Shown in pieces: positions 1 to 7,044 of a DNA stretch of 64,000 nt. The stretch spans positions 1 to 64,000 of the forward strand of contig NZ_STFX01000007.1 of the NCBI RefSeq assembly GCF_005222915.1. The letters run 5' to 3'. The notes beneath the pieces were generated by a model, which was given only the letters and a program-made list of their open reading frames with translations, was not told the DNA's origin and ran no database searches. Source of the DNA: Rhizobium sp. FKL33. GTDB lineage: Bacteria > Pseudomonadota > Alphaproteobacteria > Rhizobiales > Rhizobiaceae. The first letter of the stretch is position 1; every line of letters starts with the position of its first letter. A program made the translations under genes and the position numbers.

Positions 1-170
1 CAGGGAAATCTCGCCACCCACAGAGTTCCGGCACTGAAAAGCGCAGGACCTCATTCACCCGAAGAGTTTTAAGACGGTCTGCAGGATTTTTGCGGCGAAG
101 TGATTTTCGAGCATGCGGCGGGGAATGGGCATTTGCTGCAGTGCAGAAGGATAAACGATTGTAGGAAATG

Positions 171-1103
171 TCAGGGCAACATGCCGATTTTCTTCAGCCA
201 GATCATCACCAGATCGGGCCACTGTCCGATGGGCAGGTCTGGCTTTCGGAGCGCAAACGCATGTCCACCTTTGTCAAATATATGCAGTTCTACAGGCACA
301 TCTGCCTTCTTGAGCCTTTTCGCGTAAACCAAACTATTGCAGACGTTGTTTGTGTCGTCGTCGCGCGCGTGGACTAAGAAGGTTGGCGGTGCATTTTTCG
401 TCACCTCAAAATTTGTCCGTCGCGCTTCTCCGGAATCAGTACACATGTGCCCAGGGAAAGCCGCGATGGCAAAATCAGGTCGGCTACTCAATTTGTCGGC
501 GTCGTCAACTGCCTCGTAATTTGCTTTCAGAATATTACTTGTCTCCGCCACCAGAAATCCGCCTGCCGAAAAACCTATTACGCCAATCTTGTGCGGATCA
601 ATCTTCAGCGTATCTGCACTTGCTCTCACCAGCCGGACTGTCCGCTGAGCATCCTGAAGTGCCCGAAGAATCTTTGGGGTGATACGGCACTTGCAATCCA
701 AGTCCCAATAATCGTCGCCCCCCGGCACTCGATATTTGAGAAGGATACACGTTATGCCATTGGCGGTTATCCAATCGCAGATTTCAGTCCCCTCCAGGTC
801 CATCGCCAGAACTCGGAATCCACCGCCCGGAAACACCACCATGGCAACGCCGGTGTTATCCCCTTTGGGAGGGTAGACGGTCATTGTTGGGTCGGTGACA
901 TTGAGAATAGTCTGCGTTCCGGGCTTCAAGCTTTCCGGCGGACGCGAAAGCCCTTCCATATCAGGCGCACCATGCGGCCAGATCGGAATTTGTTGGGCAT
1001 CGCCTTGGGGCTGCCAGACCCTATTGTCTTTCGCCTCGGTTTGCCCACTCGCAGTGATCGAGCTGACCAGACATAAAATTACAAAGAAAAATATCCGAGC
1101 CAC
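171..1103 (-). CDS. secreted alpha/beta-hydrolase (BD-FAE / acetyl-esterase-like)
   Basis: A 310-residue protein that begins with a hydrophobic signal peptide (about residues 1-20), so it is probably exported. The fold signature is clear: an HGAP-like start to the domain, an oxyanion-type FPGGGF segment near residue 92, the nucleophile elbow GFSAGG near residue 177, an acidic HARDDD segment near residue 249 and a GGHAFAL histidine segment near residue 281. That gives a Ser-Asp-His triad in the correct order. Related family members deacetylate polysaccharides or cleave small esters; the substrate here is unknown. It stands alone on the minus strand, with the nucleoside hydrolase gene upstream across a 370-base gap. 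The start is the ATG directly before the signal peptide. Confidence 0.8.
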   Translation of the reverse strand: MARIFFFVILCLVSSITASGQTEAKDNRVWQPQGDAQQIPIWPHGAPDMEGLSRPPESLKPGTQTILNVTDPTMTVYPPKGDNTGVAMVVFPGGGFRVLAMDLEGTEICDWITANGITCILLKYRVPGGDDYWDLDCKCRITPKILRALQDAQRTVRLVRASADTLKIDPHKIGVIGFSAGGFLVAETSNILKANYEAVDDADKLSSRPDFAIAAFPGHMCTDSGEARRTNFEVTKNAPPTFLVHARDDDTNNVCNSLVYAKRLKKADVPVELHIFDKGGHAFALRKPDLPIGQWPDLVMIWLKKIGMLP

Positions 1104-1473
1104 TTTTCAAAATCTTTCCCTTCTGCCACCGGCCAATCAATCCGTCATTCATAGAGACCGAAAATGTTTGAATTTAGGAACGGTGTGTTCAGAGCAGCCG
1201 TTCCACATGCCGGAGATGAATATCTGCTCAGATCCGTCGTTACAAATTCAGCTGTCGCAAATCTCCCAATTAAAATTTCAATTTTGCGCCTGATATTTGC
1301 AATGCAAAACACAGGCGCTCGCGACCATCAAAATCCCAGGTTCGAGCCGACTGGGCCACCTTCGCCCCGCATGCGCGGGGAAAGGTGGCGGCAGCCGGAT
1401 GGGGGGCCGGGTACGCTATCAATGAAAATATCCCCGCCGCCAAAAAGCGCAGGCGCGCTTGGGGAGCCGGATT
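1104..1473. other. gene-free stretch with a RIME-like palindrome
   Basis: No credible gene is seen between the esterase start and the nucleoside hydrolase stop. The left part (about 1104-1320) is richer in A and T than the flanks and must hold the esterase promoter. The right part carries a rhizobial-type palindromic repeat, listed separately. A T-loop-like GGTTCGAGCC occurs at about 1339-1348, but no cloverleaf can be built around it. Confidence 0.6.
1350..1412. repeat. RIME-like palindromic repeat
   Basis: GCCACCTT (1355-1362) pairs with AAGGTGGC (1382-1389), and inside it CCCCGC (1365-1370) pairs with GCGGGG (1375-1380) around an ATGC loop. The following GGCAGCCGGATGGGGGGC also resembles the flank of the common rhizobial intergenic mosaic (RIME) family. 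Pairing is seen directly; the family name is from memory and needs a database match. Confidence 0.65.
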
Positions 1474-2424
1474 TCAAGTCCGGACCAGCGTCTCGCACAC
1501 CAGCGTCATCGCGCCTTCGGCATCGATGCCGACGCAGCCGAGCTGGCTTTTCTGGCCGTCCCAGGCGCTCGGGCCAAAACCCATGCCATCGGGCTTCTGC
1601 ATGGTCTTGCCTTCGCCGAGACCTCCGGTGAAGACGCGGATCACGCCGGAGCGGGTGGTGAACAATTCGGGGGCCACGACATAGAGGCAGGCGCAGGTGT
1701 CGTGCACCACCATCGAATCCTTGAAATGGCCGTCGTAGAAATCGATGTAGAACTGGCTCAGACGGTCGAGCAGCTTGACGGCGTCGTCGCCCTGACTGGC
1801 GAGGTCGCCGAGCTGGCTGCGGCTCATCACAAGCTTCAACGTCACGTCGAGCGGCACGAGCACGACATCCCAGGGCGCGATCATCACCGCGTCGGCCGCG
1901 GCCGCATCGCCATGTATATTGGCTTCGGCGGCGGGCGTGACATTGCCGGGCACATCGAGCGCGCCGCCCATGATCACCACCTGCTTGACGAGGCCTGCGA
2001 TCTCCGGGGCTTTTTTCAGCGCATTGGCGAGATTGGTCATGCGGCCCACGGCCACCAGCGTCACTTCGCCGGGATTTGCCTTCACCGTCTCGATGATGAA
2101 ATCATCGGCCGCGCGCGGGTCAAGCGGCACGTCGGAGACGTCGGGCACGCCGATATTGCCGAGCCCGTCATCCCCATGGATATGCTTGGGGTAAGGATGG
2201 ACCTCTTCGCCCGGCAGATATTTGACGCCAGCACCCTTGGCGACGGGTGCGGCGATCTTCCATTCGCGCTTGAGATAGAGCGCGTTGCGCGTCGTCGTCT
2301 CGATTGCGGCGTTGCCGAAGGTGGTGGTCACGCCGATCAGGTCGATGTCGGGATGCTTTTCCAGGAACAACAGCGCCATCGCGTCGTCGACGCCCGGGTC
2401 CGTGTCGAATATCACCTTATGCAT
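1474..2424 (-). CDS. inosine/uridine-preferring nucleoside hydrolase
   Basis: A 316-residue protein of the IunH/RihB family, which cleaves the N-glycosidic bond of ribonucleosides to give base and ribose. The diagnostic calcium-binding start is present: after the initiating Met comes HKVIFDTDPGVDDAMALLF, with the DTDPGxDDA motif at residues 6-14. A second signature, VVIMGGALDVPGNVTPAAE, lies near residues 146-164, and a late acidic metal ligand is in VVHDTCA near residue 239. Length fits the family. The frame is open further upstream, but the ATG at 2424 has an AGAGGT ribosome site just before it and starts exactly at the conserved N-terminus. It lies 76 bases after cobE and may share its transcript. 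Confidence 0.9.
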   Translation of the reverse strand: MHKVIFDTDPGVDDAMALLFLEKHPDIDLIGVTTTFGNAAIETTTRNALYLKREWKIAAPVAKGAGVKYLPGEEVHPYPKHIHGDDGLGNIGVPDVSDVPLDPRAADDFIIETVKANPGEVTLVAVGRMTNLANALKKAPEIAGLVKQVVIMGGALDVPGNVTPAAEANIHGDAAAADAVMIAPWDVVLVPLDVTLKLVMSRSQLGDLASQGDDAVKLLDRLSQFYIDFYDGHFKDSMVVHDTCACLYVVAPELFTTRSGVIRVFTGGLGEGKTMQKPDGMGFGPSAWDGQKSQLGCVGIDAEGAMTLVCETLVRT

Positions 2425-2500
2425 GCCTGACCTCTTTCTGTCGTCGTTTCCCGGCGAGCATTGGCAAAGGGCGAGCAAAAACGCCAGCAATTTTTACCGA

Positions 2501-2890
2501 TCAGTCAAAAGACCGCGCCAGCGCCAGGGTCACGCGCCGCATCAACCGTTTTTCGACCAGGAGTTCGGCCCCCTCTCCCGCCAACGCAAGCGCTGCGGCT
2601 TCGGCGACGCCATGGCACCCCATCAGACGAAAGATGGTCTCGGACGGTTTTTTGAGACGCGGCGTCTCGCGCTCCAGCCGCTCGGCGGAGAACAACATGA
2701 CGGGACGCCCAAACAGGGTCTCGACACGACCCACAGCAGGGTGGTCGGCCCGGCGGTCGATCGTGCCGACGCCAGCGAGATCGGCCGGCGTCAGACCGAG
2801 TTCCGAGAACAGCTCGGCGATGGCGTCGACGGCGTCACCGGCCGCAGCGGCTTCCGACAGGCCGAAACCGAGCCAGAGCCGAGCCGCCAT
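2501..2890 (-). CDS. cobE: cobalamin biosynthesis protein CobE / CbiG C-terminal type
   Basis: A 129-residue protein matching the CobE/CbiG-C family of the aerobic cobalamin pathway, which handles precorrin-stage intermediates. Family features visible are the small N-terminal LWLGFGLSEAA strand, the AIAELFSELGLTPADLAGVGTIDRRADHPAVGRVE segment typical of CbiG C-terminal domains, and the VAEAAALALAGEGAELLVEKR ending, where the family often has GVAEAAAL...L. The ATG at 2890 is chosen because the stop codon of the upstream sulfotransferase-like gene ends one base before it (TGA-C-ATG), so the two are translationally coupled. It stands apart from the main cob block by about 3 kb. Confidence 0.8.
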   Translation of the reverse strand: MAARLWLGFGLSEAAAAGDAVDAIAELFSELGLTPADLAGVGTIDRRADHPAVGRVETLFGRPVMLFSAERLERETPRLKKPSETIFRLMGCHGVAEAAALALAGEGAELLVEKRLMRRVTLALARSFD

Positions 2891-2891
2891 G

Positions 2892-3821
2892 TCAGACTGC
2901 CGAACTGAGGGCCGGCTGCACCCGTCGCGGCGCAATGGCGTCGCGATCCGTCTGATAACGCGCCTTCAACGTCGCCGCCATGTCCTCCGGCATCACCAGT
3001 TTCGGCGACCGCGAAAAACGTTCGAGCGGCAACAGCGCGTAACGCCGGCCGATCTGATGAATGCGAGCCCGCCAGCGTGGATTGGGCGAAATCCGCGTCG
3101 CCAGCGCGCTCCAGCGCCGATAGCGCTCCACCATGCCGGAGCCGATGGAGATATTCTTGTTGGGCAATTCGCGACCCTTGTCGCCGAGCGCGGCCATCAC
3201 ATCCGGAAACATTGTCCGGAGAAAGCCGATGGGATCGGCGATCATGTCGGCATGGTCGAAAATGCCGACCCGGCCGGGTTCGAAATGCCGGCGCAGCGCC
3301 GAAACGGGCGCTTCCCAACTCATGCCCTTGAAATCATAGCCGCGTAGAAACTCCGAAAAGCGCATGGCGCTGCCCATGCGCACCTGCTGCACATACCAGG
3401 ACGGCAGGAAACCCGCATAGTCACGGATCACGAAGCGGACATCGACATCGTAATCCTGCAGCGCCAGATGCAGCCGCTCGGCGCGCTCTTCGGCGCTTTC
3501 ATAGAATTTCCGCTTCGGCCCCATGAAGGGCTTCCCAAGCAGGTTTTCATTGGAAATGATCAGCGTATGGCATCCGGTCTCGGCGCGGATCTTCTCGATC
3601 ACCTCCGCGATGTGGAAGCGATAGGCCTGATTGTCGTTCTCCGGCTTCGACATTTCGCCGAGCAGGATGCGGACGTCATCCTTGACCCGCTTCTTGCGCG
3701 ACACCGCAGGACAGTAAAATCCCTTTTCCAGGAGCAGCGGCCGGTTCGCGTAGAGCAGATGCTGGAAACTCGTGGAGCCCGTCTTGGGCGCCCCGCAATG
3801 CAGGATGATCCTGGCTTTCAT
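2892..3821 (-). CDS. sulfotransferase-like P-loop protein
   Basis: A 309-residue protein with a P-loop-like PAPS-binding segment at its start: HCGAPKTGSTSFQHLL (residues 8-23), the GxPKTGTT-type motif of sulfotransferases. A second region, FVIRDYAGFLPSWYVQQVRMG (about 130-150), resembles the 3'-phosphate-binding R-x-P-x-S-x-Y segment, although the proline is not conserved. No signal peptide or membrane helix is seen, so it is probably cytosolic. The acceptor cannot be guessed. The next gene, cobE, starts one base after its stop, but nothing in cobalamin synthesis needs a sulfotransferase, so the coupling may only be positional. An AGGAAAG ribosome site precedes the start. Confidence 0.65.
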   Translation of the reverse strand: MKARIILHCGAPKTGSTSFQHLLYANRPLLLEKGFYCPAVSRKKRVKDDVRILLGEMSKPENDNQAYRFHIAEVIEKIRAETGCHTLIISNENLLGKPFMGPKRKFYESAEERAERLHLALQDYDVDVRFVIRDYAGFLPSWYVQQVRMGSAMRFSEFLRGYDFKGMSWEAPVSALRRHFEPGRVGIFDHADMIADPIGFLRTMFPDVMAALGDKGRELPNKNISIGSGMVERYRRWSALATRISPNPRWRARIHQIGRRYALLPLERFSRSPKLVMPEDMAATLKARYQTDRDAIAPRRVQPALSSAV

Positions 3822-3963
3822 TCAGAGTGTCTTTCCTATTCCAGTGTGGCGCTTTTGACACCGGTCAGGCGCCGGGGTCAAGAGAAAGCCGGTTTCCTCC
3901 TTCGTCAGGGTGAACGCGCTTGAAACGAAGCCCTTCGAATGGCATGGGTCGGGCCGCCAAAGG

Positions 3964-4758
3964 ATGCTCGTTTTGCCCGAAATTACTCTTGCCCTTCTCG
4001 CCTTTCTCTTCGCCGCCGCCTTCCTCGCCGGCTTCATCGACGCCATTGCCGGCGGCGGCGGCATGATCACGGTGCCGGCCATGCTGATCGCCGGCTTTGC
4101 GCCGATAGAGACGCTCGGCACCAACAAGCTGCAGTCACTGTTCGGTTCTGGCTCGGCGACGCTGGCCTATGCGCGCGGCGGCCATGTCGAGCTGAAGACG
4201 CAATTGCCGATGGCGCTGATGTCGGCGCTCGGTGCGGCGCTCGGCGCCGTGCTCACCACCTTCATTCCGGGCGATGTGCTGAAAGCGCTGATGCCGCTTC
4301 TGTTGATCGCCATCGCGCTCTATTTCGGCTTCAAGCCGAGGATCAGCGACGACGACCAGCATCGCCGCATCACCCCCTTCCTGTTCGGGCTGACCATCGT
4401 ACCGCTGATCGGCTTCTATGACGGCGTGTTCGGCCCCGGCACCGGCTCCTTTTTCATGCTGGCCTTCGTGACTCTGGCCGGCTTCGGCCTGCTCAAGGCC
4501 ACGGCGCATACCAAAATGCTGAACTTCGCCTCCAATATTGGCGCCTTCCTCGTCTTCGCGATCTCCGGCATGATCTCCTGGCAAACCGGCCTGGTGATGG
4601 GCGCAGGTCAATTTCTCGGCGCCCAGCTCGGCTCGAAGCTCGCCATGAGGAGCGGCGCAAAGATCATCAAGCCGCTGCTTGTGGTCACCTGCATCGCGTT
4701 GGCGGTAAAGCTTCTGTCCGACCCCGCCAATCCTGTCAGGATCTGGCTGGGAGTTTGA
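3964..4758 (+). CDS. TSUP-family (TauE/SafE) membrane exporter
   Basis: A 264-residue integral membrane protein of the sulfite exporter TauE/SafE family (YfcA-like). It opens with a long helix followed by the family signature GFIDAIAGGGGMITVPAML (about residues 23-41), then TNKLQS. The second half repeats the theme with IGFYDGVFGPGTGSFF near residue 150 and KMLNFASNIGAF near residue 180, the usual internal duplication. About eight hydrophobic segments are visible. The transported anion is unknown; relatives export sulfite, sulfoacetate or other organosulfur anions. The frame is open to a GTG at 3910, but the ATG at 3964 starts at the conserved hydrophobic N-terminus; neither has an ideal ribosome site. 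It diverges from the sulfotransferase-like gene. Confidence 0.85.
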   Translation: MLVLPEITLALLAFLFAAAFLAGFIDAIAGGGGMITVPAMLIAGFAPIETLGTNKLQSLFGSGSATLAYARGGHVELKTQLPMALMSALGAALGAVLTTFIPGDVLKALMPLLLIAIALYFGFKPRISDDDQHRRITPFLFGLTIVPLIGFYDGVFGPGTGSFFMLAFVTLAGFGLLKATAHTKMLNFASNIGAFLVFAISGMISWQTGLVMGAGQFLGAQLGSKLAMRSGAKIIKPLLVVTCIALAVKLLSDPANPVRIWLGV

Positions 4759-4785
4759 GGGCGCCGATAAGGCTAGACCGTCGCC

Positions 4786-5208
4786 TCAATGCTCCCCGTG
4801 GCAGCGCCTATGATCGCTCAGCACCTCGATGATCTGGCACTCTCCCGCCGTCCCGCCCCGATGGTCTGACAGCATCCGCTCCAGCTCCGCCTCCAGCCGT
4901 TTCAGTTTTTCGATCCGCCGCCTCACGTCGTCGAGACGGTCGCGGGCGATGGCGTCGGCGCGTGAGCAGGGCTTTTCCGGATGTTCCGACAAGTCGAGCA
5001 AGCCGCGGATCGCCTCGATCGAAAAGCCCATGTCGCGGGCATGCGCGATGAAGCCGAGACGATCGCGCGCCGTGTCGCCATAGCGACGCTGGCCGCCCTC
5101 GCTGCGCGGCGGGGCCGTCATCAGGCCGATCTCCTCGTAATAGCGGATGGTGGGGACCTTGACGCCCGTCAATTTCGCCAGATCGCCAATCGAAAATTCT
5201 TTGAGCAT
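4786..5208 (-). CDS. MerR-family metal-responsive regulator (ZntR/CadR-like)
   Basis: A 140-residue regulator. The N-terminal winged-helix part reads SIGDLAKLTGVKVPTIRYYEEIGLM (residues 6-30), followed by RRYG and the coiled-coil dimerisation helix. Candidate metal ligands are a Cys near residue 82 (KPCSRAD), a Cys near residue 123 (GECQ), and a CHGEH ending, which resembles the Cys/His-rich C-terminus of zinc or cadmium sensors. It is transcribed away from a cation-efflux gene whose start is 69 bases away, and a perfect 9-base inverted repeat between the genes sits in a stretched promoter. The likely role is activation of the exporter by DNA distortion when Zn, Cd or a similar ion binds. The exact metal is not known. 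Confidence 0.85.
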   Translation of the reverse strand: MLKEFSIGDLAKLTGVKVPTIRYYEEIGLMTAPPRSEGGQRRYGDTARDRLGFIAHARDMGFSIEAIRGLLDLSEHPEKPCSRADAIARDRLDDVRRRIEKLKRLEAELERMLSDHRGGTAGECQIIEVLSDHRRCHGEH

Positions 5209-5212
5209 GCGC

Positions 5213-5243
5213 TTGACCCTCTAGTCACTAGAGGGATTATGGG
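5213..5243 (+). promoter_or_regulatory. MerR-type operator/promoter for the CDF exporter
   Basis: The -35 TTGACC (5213-5218) and a weak -10 TATGGG (5238-5243) are separated by 19 bases, the over-long spacing typical of MerR-activated promoters. Within it lies the perfect inverted repeat CCCTCTAGT-C-ACTAGAGGG (5217-5235). The orientation drives the cation exporter at 5278. Confidence 0.85.
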
Positions 5244-5277
5244 TAGCGTCCGCAGCAAAAACAAGAGGAAGACCGAT

Positions 5278-5949
5278 ATGGGCGCCGGACACGACCACAA
5301 CCACTCCTTCGAAGGGCTCGACCCCATCTATCAGCGCCGGCTGAAAATTGTCATCGCCATCAATACCCTGGGCTTCGCCGTCGAGATGGTCGCGGGGCAA
5401 CTGGGCGGCTCGCAGGCGCTGAAAGCGGACTCGCTCGATTTTCTCGCCGATGCGCTCACTTATGCGTTGTCTTTCGCCGTAATCGGCATGAGCCTGAAGA
5501 TCCGCGCCCGCGCCGCCCTGGTCAAAGGCGTATCGCTGGTGTTGATCGGCCTCTGGGTGGCCGGCTCGACTGTGTATCGCATCTTCTATCTCAACCAACC
5601 CAGCGCTGAGACGATGGGGCTGATCGGCGCGCTGGCCTTCGCCGCCAATCTCGCCACCGTGCTGCTGTTGATCCGCTACAAGGATGGCGACGCCAATGTC
5701 CGCTCGGTATGGCTGTGCTCGCGCAATGACGCGATCGGCAATGTCATCGTTGTCATCGCCGGCCTCGGCGTCTGGGGCACCGGCACGCCCTGGCCCGATC
5801 TGATCGTCGCCGCGATCATGGCCGGCCTGTTCCTTTGGTCATCCGTCCAGATCCTCACCCAGGCTCGCGAGGAACTGAGGGAGGCGGAACAGGGCGGACA
5901 CGATCACGATCATCACGATCATGCGCATGGCCACGACCACGCGCATTGA
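5278..5949 (+). CDS. CDF-family cation efflux transporter, short form
   Basis: A 223-residue cation diffusion facilitator. His-rich ends are obvious: GHDHNHS at residues 4-10 and a C-terminal run of HDHDHHDHAHGHDHAH. The first metal site in helix 2 reads DSLDFLAD (about residues 51-58), with Asp rather than the His usual in zinc-specific CDFs. The second, in helix 5, reads SRNDAIGN near residue 151. The usual C-terminal cytosolic dimerisation domain is absent, since the protein ends after helix 6 plus the His tail. The start at 5278 is set by an AGAGGAAG ribosome site 7-8 bases upstream, and the open frame extends further only through the operator. MerR-type control is clear; the ion could be Zn, Cd, Co or other. 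Confidence 0.85.
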   Translation: MGAGHDHNHSFEGLDPIYQRRLKIVIAINTLGFAVEMVAGQLGGSQALKADSLDFLADALTYALSFAVIGMSLKIRARAALVKGVSLVLIGLWVAGSTVYRIFYLNQPSAETMGLIGALAFAANLATVLLLIRYKDGDANVRSVWLCSRNDAIGNVIVVIAGLGVWGTGTPWPDLIVAAIMAGLFLWSSVQILTQAREELREAEQGGHDHDHHDHAHGHDHAH

Positions 5950-5969
5950 ACAAAACCAATGGCGGGGCG

Positions 5970-6605
5970 TCAGAATTCGACGCCCTGTTGCCCTTTGATG
6001 CCCGAGCGGAACGGATGCTTGATCAGCTCCATTTCGGTGACGAGATCGGCGATCTCGATCAATTCGTCCTTGGCGTTGCGGCCGGTCAGCACGACATGGC
6101 ACATCGGCGGCTTCTCATGGGTCAGGAACTCGACGACCTCGGCGATATCGATATAGTCGTAGCGAAGCGCGATATTGATTTCGTCGAGCAGCACCATGGA
6201 TTTCTCGCCCGAGGAAATCAGCTCCTTGGCCTTCGCCCAGGCCTTCTGGGCATGCGCCACGTCGCGGGCGCGGTCCTGGGTTTCCCAGGTAAAGCCTTCG
6301 CCCATGGTGTGAAACTCGCAGATATCGGAAAAATGCGCCTCGATCAGGTCGCGCTCGCCGGTGGCCCAGGCGCCCTTGATGAACTGGATCACCGCGCAGG
6401 GCATCTTGTGGGCGATATGGCGGAAGATCATCCCGAAACCGGCCGTCGACTTGCCCTTGCCCTTGCCGGTGTTGACGATGATCAACCCCTTCTCGCCGCT
6501 CTTGCCGGCCATGATCTTGTCACGCGCCGCCTTCTTCTTGGCCATCTTCTCGGCATGGCGGGCGTCGTCTTGGGGGGCGGTGGTTTCGGAGGGGAGCTCG
6601 GTCAC
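5970..6605 (-). CDS. cobO: cob(I)yrinic acid a,c-diamide adenosyltransferase
   Basis: A 211-residue CobO/BtuR-family enzyme that transfers the adenosyl group of ATP to Co(I) corrinoid, giving the adenosylated intermediate. The reversed-type P-loop NTGKGKGKSTAGFG (residues 45-58) is diagnostic, followed by QFIKGAW (about 74-80), MVLLDEINIALRY (about 137-149) and VVLTGRNA (about 170-177). The first codon is GTG at 6605, preceded by AAGGAATTTGACA. In the wider cobalamin block it would follow cobN; here an orphan Phd-type antitoxin gene lies between them. Confidence 0.93.
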   Translation of the reverse strand: MTELPSETTAPQDDARHAEKMAKKKAARDKIMAGKSGEKGLIIVNTGKGKGKSTAGFGMIFRHIAHKMPCAVIQFIKGAWATGERDLIEAHFSDICEFHTMGEGFTWETQDRARDVAHAQKAWAKAKELISSGEKSMVLLDEINIALRYDYIDIAEVVEFLTHEKPPMCHVVLTGRNAKDELIEIADLVTEMELIKHPFRSGIKGQQGVEF

Positions 6606-6742
6606 TCTGTCAAATTCCTTGTCAATTGGTCCGCGTGCAAACGGGTCAGGTTTGGTTTGCGTGTGCGCACGCTGTAGGCTGCCAGCAATTCCGGCTTCTA
6701 ACGTTGCGCCGTCACAAACGATTTCTGCATATCGTCAGCCGA

Positions 6743-7012
6743 CTATGCAGTCCTATCATCAGGATCGATCAATGTGCGAACGTCACCCTGCGCCGCGTTT
6801 GCTTCGGCGATAGACGCGCGCAGCCGCTCGGCATTGGCGGGGCTGGATAGAAGATGACATGTCTCCATCATGCTTTCGAACTCATCTTCCGAAAGGATGA
6901 CGACAGCCTTCTTCCTGTTGCGCGTGACGAACAGGGGCGCGCGATCAAGCTCGACCGCATCAAGATGAGCCGAAAGATTCTGGCGAAAGTCACTCATGCT
7001 GATATGGGGCAT
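6743..7012 (-). CDS. orphan Phd/YefM-type antitoxin
   Basis: An 89-residue protein: PHISMSDFRQNLSAHLDAVE is the Phd/YefM DNA-binding N-terminus, followed by APLFVTRNRKKAVVILSEDEFESMMET, the usual second strand-helix unit. The flexible C-terminal tail normally wraps around a YoeB/RelE or Doc toxin. No toxin gene follows: the 137 bases between its stop and cobO hold only short closed frames. The upstream neighbour is cobN, 32 bases away. The ATG at 7012 is preferred over one at 7030 because the family usually begins close to this point. It could persist as a stand-alone repressor or as a decaying leftover. Confidence 0.8.
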   Translation of the reverse strand: MPHISMSDFRQNLSAHLDAVELDRAPLFVTRNRKKAVVILSEDEFESMMETCHLLSSPANAERLRASIAEANAAQGDVRTLIDPDDRTA

Positions 7013-7044
7013 GACACGGTCCTCCTGCACATGTTCACCTCCTG

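Noticed and set aside
1330-1360. T-arm-like GGTTCGAGCC suggesting a tRNA or attachment site
   Set aside because: No acceptor stem, D-arm or anticodon arm can be drawn in the 80 bases on either side, and the downstream bases belong to a palindromic repeat.
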